6,240 nucleotides of DNA from Pseudovibrio sp. JCM 19062 (GTDB lineage Bacteria; Pseudomonadota; Alphaproteobacteria; Rhizobiales; Stappiaceae), in the NCBI GenBank assembly GCA_001310715.1, contig BAXV01000130.1:1-6240 (forward strand), read 5' to 3'. A program made the position numbers and the translations under genes. Shown piece by piece: positions 1 through 4,192 of the stretch. The notes beneath the pieces are model-generated. The model saw only the letters and a program-made list of their open reading frames with translations, made no database searches and was not told where the DNA came from. Numbering within the stretch: position 1 is the stretch's first letter; each line of letters opens with the position of its first letter.

Positions 1-1262
1 CGGTGGTTGGTTCCGGATCAACCGTCGGCTCAGGCTCAGTGGTCGGCTCTGGTTCATCTGTGCTGTCGTCCAGTGTCCAGCCACCTGGCCTGCTGCCGTC
101 AGCCAGTATCAGGTCTTTTTTTTGAAGATAAAGGCATGCGTTTCGCCACTATCGGTATCGGAGTAACCAACAACAATCGAGCCATCATCACTAAGCGCTC
201 GGGCGACCGACTCTCCGGTATTATCACTCTTGAGTGTACCAAGCCCTTCCATGCCAGTCGTTTCGTGCCAGCGGAAGGCCTGCTCTGCACCACTGTCCGT
301 AGTTGCTTGCCCAACAATGACACTGCCGTCTGAGTTCACATCCCACGCTTCGGACTCTCCAGTACCATCGGTTCGCAGGTCCCTAGGGGATCCATTCCCA
401 TCTCACTGGTCCAACGGAAGGCGCGGTACTTAAATGCGTTGCTGCCACCATCGAAATTAGCGCCTCCAACAACGGTGGTCCCATCGGCACTGATGCCATA
501 GGCAATCGAGGCTCTGGCGTTATCCTGATCGGATTCCAAGGTTCCCAGATCTTCCATCTTGCCGGTGCTCTCATCCCAAAGGAAGGCACGCCGTGCAACA
601 TCCGATTGGGCATACCCAACGACTTTGCTGCCATCTGCACTGACACTGTAAGCCTCGGAATAACCATCTTCCTCGGTGGTCTTAAGCGTTCCAAGGTCTT
701 GCATGCCGCCGTCTTCCGTCCAGCGGAAGGCGTGGTAATACCAACTGTTACCCGTATCAGAATATCCGACAACCGTACTCCCATCAGCGCTGATGCCATA
801 GCCAACCGAGTTCATGTTGTCATTGCCAGAGATGGTGCCTAGGTCTTGCATGCCGCCGTCTTCGGTCCAGCGGTAAGCGTGGTAGTACCAGCTGTAGTCC
901 GTGTCGGCCAACCCAGTGATGGCATTTCCGTCGGCACTAACGTCCCACGCCTCAGAACGACCACTATTGTCGTCTTTAAGGGTCCCTAGTTCGACTTTGC
1001 CATTTTCTTGGTCCCAACGATAGGCACGGCGATATATGTCATTATCGGAGTATGTACTCCCGATGACGACACTACCATCAGCGCTAGAACCATATGCATA
1101 GGAGTCCCTAGCATTGTTCTCCTTGTTGGTGCCAAGGTCTTGCTTATCAACGGCGCTCAGATCTTGCGAGTGCGCCGCAGAAGTTAAAAGAGAAAGAACT
1201 AATAGGGATACACCAGCACTAAGCGATGTATTCCTGCTTATTATAGTTTTTGATCGCAGCAT
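1..1262 (-). CDS. Exported HAF-repeat protein, 3' end outside window, two frame breaks
   Basis: The start at 1262 is followed by a basic, hydrophobic signal peptide (MLRSKTIISRNTSLSAGV, then LLVLSLLTSAAHS, likely cleaved before QD), so the product is exported. Seven repeats of about 50 residues follow. Each has an LGT element, a SADGSxVVG element and an (H)AFRW element, as in the extracellular HAF repeat family. The molecular role of that family is poorly defined. The frame from 1262 breaks at about 378-380: adding one G to the GG there (minus-strand ACC-TGC to ACC-CTG) joins PLGT to LRTDGTGESEAWDV. A second break lies at the A8 tract (116-123). Restoring frame there gives DLILADGSRPGGWTLDD and a linker rich in Glu, Pro and Thr (DEPEPTTEPEPTVDPEPT), open to the window edge. 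Such linkers often precede an autotransporter barrel, but none is visible here. It is transcribed divergently from the phosphatase gene. The repeat assignment is strong; intactness is uncertain. Confidence 0.
116..123 (-). repeat. A8 homopolymer tract at the second frame break of the HAF gene
   Basis: On the coding strand eight adenines follow the TTC codon of HAFIF. As written the frame reads FKKKT and stops at 111-109. With nine (or six) adenines it reads K-DLILADGSRPGG and stays open into the linker. The tract therefore decides whether the protein ends after the repeats or continues. It may be a miscalled homopolymer, a phase-variation tract or a transcriptional slippage site; the sequence alone does not separate these. 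Confidence 0.
125..1143 (-). repeat. Seven tandem HAF repeats (about 50 codons each)
   Basis: The seven DG-containing cores read, in protein order, SADGSVVIG, SADGNAITG, SADGSTVVG, SADGSKVVG, SADGTTVVG, NSDGSVIVG and SDDGSIVVG, each with a matching LGT element. The two most alike units are still near-identical in DNA: the stretches starting at 691 and 838 lie 147 bp (49 codons) apart and share a long block encoding YYHA(F/Y)RWTEDGGMQDLGT. The seventh core and its HAF element lie downstream of the first frame break, which supports joining the two frames. Near-identical repeats could recombine and change copy number. Confidence 0.
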
Positions 1263-1266
1263 AAGA

Positions 1267-1271
1267 CTTCC
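1267..1271 (-). promoter_or_regulatory. Ribosome binding site of the HAF-repeat gene
   Basis: GGAAG on the minus strand, four bases before the ATG at 1262. The spacing is slightly short but acceptable. Together with the signal peptide it supports this start. Confidence 0.
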
Positions 1272-1414
1272 AAATCATGGAAGACCAATTGCATTCAATA
1301 ATATACATCAACACTCTGCAATGCACTCACATTCACAGTGCGATATTATCGATGAAATGATCTCCACACCCAACGCTATTTACTATAGCAACTAAGGCGC
1401 TAACTTTTGGGCGC

Positions 1415-1424
1415 TGCAATTGCA
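1415..1424. promoter_or_regulatory. Perfect 10-bp palindrome TGCAATTGCA, possible operator
   Basis: The palindrome lies about 150 bp upstream of the HAF gene start, close to a second inverted repeat at 1432-1447 (GTTAA/TTAAC). Dimeric regulators bind such sites, but a 10-bp AT-centred palindrome can arise by chance and I cannot name a regulator. Confidence 0.
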
Positions 1425-1669
1425 ATCGGGCGTTAACCATTTTTAACTAAAATCCAAGATATATCACGGGCATTACAAACTCTGATTGAACTTCTGAATC
1501 TTTCTGAGTCAGATGCAATTTTCGCGTGAATTCGGGATCGCTAATTGATACCGAAAACCGCCACAAACGAACCATAAAGGCGCCATAATCTGGGCTTTTC
1601 GCAGTGTGGGGCCCTAATTCCGAATCAGAAAATAATCGCTGATCCAAACAGACTATTCCGGAGTCTGTC

Positions 1670-1679
1670 GGGGGGGGGG
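1670..1679. repeat. G10 homopolymer tract in the intergenic region
   Basis: Ten consecutive G on the plus strand, by far the longest G/C run in the window. On the minus strand it would encode the Pro run of the doubtful 83-codon ORF (STPPPTDS). Poly-G/C tracts of this length are well-known slippage sites in some bacteria, but no recognised gene is controlled by this one here. Confidence 0.
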
Positions 1680-1739
1680 TGGAAAGGTAGTCAGCCATCG
1701 CTGTAAAGGAGATAATTACAACCTACGGGAGGCGGAGAA

Positions 1740-1808
1740 ATGCTGGCGACCATAGGGTGTCGGCAAGTGCTCAGCACGTTGTGTCAGCTTACTCAAGAAG
1801 TTGATTAA
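1740..1808 (+). CDS. Possible 22-residue peptide with a strong ribosome binding site
   Basis: ATG at 1740 opens a short frame of 22 codons, beginning MLATIGCRQVLSTLCQ and ending in TAA at 1806-1808. The strong Shine-Dalgarno match GGGAGG (1727-1732) lies seven bases upstream, a better site than that of the phosphatase gene. The peptide has no recognisable domain or membrane segment. It could be a small peptide, a leader ORF on the phosphatase transcript or chance; its stop is about 210 bases before the phosphatase start. The frame also contains an 11-bp odd palindrome (1767-1777). Confidence 0.
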   Translation: MLATIGCRQVLSTLCQLTQEVD

Positions 1809-2020
1809 GCACCGTCAGTTCTGATTAGTAAGCTCTCAGATCAAGCAAAATATAATTTAGTAAAATTCAAGTTTTTTTGAGAAATATGTCAATAAGACTA
1901 TCTGCATGGTTTCCTTTTCAGTTGGCATTTTGTAAGTCATGTGCTTGTGACATACGTAGAATTTCTTGGGCCATTCTCGTCAGGTCCGGAGAGTATGAAC
2001 TAAACGAAAGAAAAGATCTT

Positions 2021-2794
2021 ATGAAACACCGTTTCCTCACCACCACGGTTCTCACCTGCCTGTCCGTTGGCATGCTCGCTCAGGCGGGTTCTGCGCAAGA
2101 AGCTTCTGCTGATGAATGCTCTGTCGCTGAATTCACCATGGGTCTGCGTTACCAGCAGCAATCTGCTGAGGTCCGTGCGCTACAGCGTCAGGCCTATAAC
2201 ATTGCCACGCAGAAGCTGGCTGAAGCGGTAGAAAAAGCAGAGGATCCGTCCAAACTGGCTGTTGTTTCCGATCTGGACGAAACAGTGATTGATAACTCCG
2301 CGCTGCTGGCGCGCGATCTGGCAAACTGCCACACATATGATGCTTGGGATACATGGCTCCCTTGGAACGTGACGGCAAGCCGACACTGATCCCGGGTGCA
2401 AAGGAATTCCTCGATTACGCTGATGGGCTGGGCGTCTCCATTCGCTACATCTCAGACCGTTCTGATGAGCAGAAAACTTACACCATGGACACCCTGAGCG
2501 AGCTGGGCCTGCCACAGATCAGCCTGAGACCGTTCTGCTGCTGGGTCCTCCAAAGACAGAGCGCCGCGAACTGGTTAGCGCTGATCACCAGATCGTTCTG
2601 ATGCTGGGCGATACCCTGCATGACTTCGACGGCGGTTTCCGTAAGACTCCTCTGGATCACCAGAGATCATTGGTTGAAGACAACGCTGCGAAATGGGGCA
2701 CTGAGTGATCGTGTTCCCGAACGCCACTTACGGCACATGGTCTGAAGCTCCCCTGACCGAGTGGGAAGACGAGACCATCATCGAAGAGTGGTAA
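2021..2794 (+). CDS. Secreted HAD-family acid phosphatase / 5'-nucleotidase, e(P4) (class C) type, three frame breaks
   Basis: The product should hydrolyse phosphomonoesters or nucleotides outside the inner membrane. The start at 2021 gives a clear signal peptide (MKHRFLTTTVLTCLSVGM, then LAQAGSA, cut before QE). An in-frame upstream ATG region (from 1877) would bury it, so I reject that start. HAD motif I is SDLDETVIDNS, with nucleophile Asp84 and acid/base Asp86. Motif II is probably in ISDRSDE, and the metal-binding motif is GDTLHDF (Asp198, Asp202). Three single-base gaps break the frame: GG at 2364-2365 (repaired: LPWERDGKPTLIPGAKEF), CC at 2523-2524 (SPETVLLLGPPKTERREL) and G at 2705 (KWGTEVIVFPNATYGTW). 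Repaired, the protein has 258 residues and ends at TAA 2792-2794, a normal family length. No canonical lipobox is seen, unlike the e(P4) lipoprotein itself. The family call is strong. Confidence 0.
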
Positions 2795-2836
2795 GAACCA
2801 CGGCTCAACCTTCCTCGGGACCACACGGAACCGAGG

Positions 2837-2943
2837 GGGCTTGATGGGCTGCAAGCCCAGCCAACACGTTTTGGTGATGTCAGCAACTGACGCTTTTCTG
2901 GTCGGAGATGACCGAAAGGTTTTGTGAGTAGCCCGACATCATC
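2837..2943 (+). ncRNA. Candidate structured RNA in the 3' region of the phosphatase transcript
   Basis: Read as plus-strand RNA, three helices can form. A 6-bp hairpin pairs GGGCTT (2837-2842) with AAGCCC (2853-2858). A 9-bp helix with one G-U pairs GGTGATGTC (2873-2881) with GACATCATC (2935-2943). Inside it, CTTT (2893-2896) can pair with AAAG (2915-2918), enclosing GGTC/GACC. The intrinsic terminator follows ten bases later. I do not recognise a known riboswitch or sRNA family. The next gene is on the opposite strand, so this would be a 3' UTR or 3'-derived small RNA rather than a leader. A 27-codon ORF (2844-2927, preceded by GAGGGGG) overlaps it and may be chance. Confidence 0.
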
Positions 2944-2952
2944 TACCGCAGG

Positions 2953-2980
2953 GCCAGCTTCCCAAAAGGAGCTGGCTTTT
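2953..2980 (+). terminator. Intrinsic terminator downstream of the phosphatase
   Basis: A perfect 7-bp stem GCCAGCT (2953-2959) / AGCTGGC (2970-2976) with a 10-base loop is followed directly by TTTT (2977-2980). The T run is on the plus strand only, so it ends phosphatase-direction transcription about 160 bases after the stop codon. The minus strand has no matching T run, so it is not a good terminator for the LysE gene. Confidence 0.
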
Positions 2981-3000
2981 GCGTGCCGGTAGGTGGGGTT

Positions 3001-3060
3001 GACCTGCCATCCCGGTTTCCTCAGCATCATTTCACTAAGGCCTCGGGTTGGGATCAGGTC
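3001..3060. repeat. Imperfect inverted repeat between the convergent genes
   Basis: GACCTG (3001-3006) plus ATCCC (3009-3013) pair with GGGAT (3050-3054) plus CAGGTC (3055-3060). This gives 11 bp with a 2-base bulge and a 36-base loop. It lies 30 bases past the LysE stop codon. No T run follows on either strand, so it is not a standard terminator. It could stabilise the LysE mRNA 3' end or be incidental. Confidence 0.
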
Positions 3061-3090
3061 ATCTGATTGGGGGAGCTTCGTCTGCGAGCT

Positions 3091-3716
3091 TTATGAGACA
3101 ACCATCATCGCGGCAAGCACAAACATCACACCTGCATTCAGCCTGTGAAGCAGTTTGACGTTGCCACGCTGGGACATATGGTGGCCAATCCTGTCGCCTC
3201 CGAATGCATAAAGCATCATGCACAGGAATTCGATGAACATCACGATTGCGATGATCAGAACGATCTGAACCTGCAATGAGGCGCTTTCTACAACAAACAC
3301 CGGCAGCAGCGCTGCATATACCAGCCAGACCTTTGGATTCAGGGTGGACGTAAGGAACCCTTGGCCAAGAGTTTCTTTCTGCAGTTCGTCTCCAACGCAG
3401 CATCTTTGTGGTTGGTGACCTCGCCGCTGTGCCGCAGATAGCCGTAGCCCATGTAGCACAGGAACGCTGCGCCCAGATATCTCACCAATTCATAGACAAC
3501 AGGGGAGTGGACCATAATCGCTGTCACACCCGCCAGAGACAAAACCGCGGCCGCGGCAACACCAATACACCCGCCCAGAGCAAAGGGCATGGCTCGGTTT
3601 ACTCCATAAGATGCGCCAATGTTCATCGCAGCCAGCATGTTCAATCCGGGTGATACCGAGATCAGAAAATAGACTGGGAACAACGACAGCAATAGGGAGA
3701 GGAAGATAGTGGCCAT
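3091..3716 (-). CDS. LysE/RhtB-family amino-acid exporter, one frame break
   Basis: An inner-membrane exporter of the LysE/RhtB superfamily, whose members expel amino acids or related small molecules; the substrate cannot be told from sequence. The N-terminus (MATIFLSLLLSLFPVYFLIS) is a first membrane segment, followed by SVSPGLNMLAAMNIGASYG, the usual PGPN-type signature here as PGLN. Further hydrophobic segments follow (FALGGCIGVAAAAVLSLAGV, LVRYLGAAFLCYMGYGYL). After the break come the family-typical LTSTLNPKVWLVYAALLP and two more segments. The frame changes at about 3386-3396: one added base near the GG of the codons for AAL(E/G) joins HKDAAL to DELQKETLGQGF. Repaired length is 208 residues, typical of the family. 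The start at 3716 has only a weak upstream AAGAG. The gene is convergent with the phosphatase and divergent from the autotransporter gene. The family call is strong. Confidence 0.
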
Positions 3717-4192
3717 TGTTGTTGCTCTTGTTGACTGTAATCGTGGTCTAACTGGTCTTACCTAAGTGTTAAACCCTAACAAAGCACAGCGATAGTCCAT
3801 AAGAGTTGTCTATTTTTAGCCCGTTCTGAGAGAAGATTTCCGCGCTGATCCGGAAGCGTCGAGATTAGTGGTTTTGCTTGTCTCATACGCTGAGAATAAC
3901 CGCCAAGCCAACAAGCCCACTCAAAGGCATCACCAACCACATATTGGGCAGTGCGCAACTTTAGTCGGACTAAGCAACGCCTCGAGTTTGAAAGATAATT
4001 TACCCACAAATCATAGTTGATGCGTTGCCTACGACGCCAGTCACAATCTCACATAACTAATTATACCTAACAAATAAAGCATAGCTCAAATACTCAACCG
4101 ACTTCTCGTGGATATAGTACCCTTAAATACTAGAGTAAACAGGAATCACCAATGCGAATACCATATTAATTCTCAAGTCTAGGTGGTCTTTG
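3717..4192. other. Divergent intergenic region between exporter and autotransporter
   Basis: No gene is supported. A 77-codon minus-strand frame (4009-3776) begins with TTG, has no ribosome binding site and resembles no family I know. Just upstream of the exporter start (minus-strand sense), the hexamer AGACCA occurs twice, eight bases apart (about 3746-3760). This could be a regulator half-site pair, but the support is weak. The right half (about 4010-4140) is AT-rich and should carry the autotransporter promoter, though no good -35/-10 pair stands out. Confidence 0.
4181..4186 (+). promoter_or_regulatory. Ribosome binding site of the autotransporter gene
   Basis: AGGTGG lies six bases before the ATG at 4193. 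It fixes the start at 4193 rather than the TTG codon just before it at 4190, and gives a sensible signal peptide. Confidence 0.

Larger units (their letters stand above)
1263..2020. other. Divergent intergenic region without a convincing full-length gene
   Basis: This stretch lies between the divergent HAF and phosphatase genes and should hold both promoters. It is AT-rich at both ends. A perfect TATAAT at 1851-1856 lacks a good -35 at normal spacing, so I do not call a promoter. An 83-codon ORF on the minus strand (1698-1447; begins MADYLSTPPPTDSG, ends FVMPVIYLGF) has a plausible amino-acid composition but no ribosome binding site, crosses the homopolymer at 1670-1679 and matches nothing I recognise. 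Inverted repeats occur at 1415-1424 (TGCAATTGCA), 1432-1447 (GTTAA, 6-bp gap, TTAAC) and 1767-1777 (GTGCT-C-AGCAC). Confidence 0.

Noticed and set aside
1447..1698. 83-codon minus-strand ORF crossing the G10 tract
   Set aside because: It has a plausible composition but no ribosome binding site (the upstream minus-strand sequence is TCTCCTTT), no recognised family, and its frame depends on the uncertain homopolymer. Kept only as a note in the intergenic entry.
1851..1856. Perfect TATAAT as a promoter -10 for the phosphatase
   Set aside because: No acceptable -35 hexamer at 16-18 bp spacing, and AT-rich DNA yields such hexamers often.
1930..1953. Possible PhoB box upstream of the phosphatase (GTCAT ... 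GTGACAT)
   Set aside because: The half-sites read as a weak inverted pair and do not give the 11-bp direct-repeat spacing expected of a Pho box.
1877..2020. N-terminal extension of the phosphatase frame
   Set aside because: It is in frame only by chance: it would put about 48 residues before a textbook signal peptide that starts at 2021.
2728..3030. 100-codon minus-strand ORF over the phosphatase 3' end and terminator
   Set aside because: It is antisense to conserved phosphatase codons and the terminator, has no ribosome binding site and no domain, so it is a shadow frame.
3776..4009. 77-codon minus-strand ORF, considered as a transposase remnant
   Set aside because: It starts with TTG, has no ribosome binding site, no catalytic motif, and no terminal inverted repeats or target duplication were found around it.
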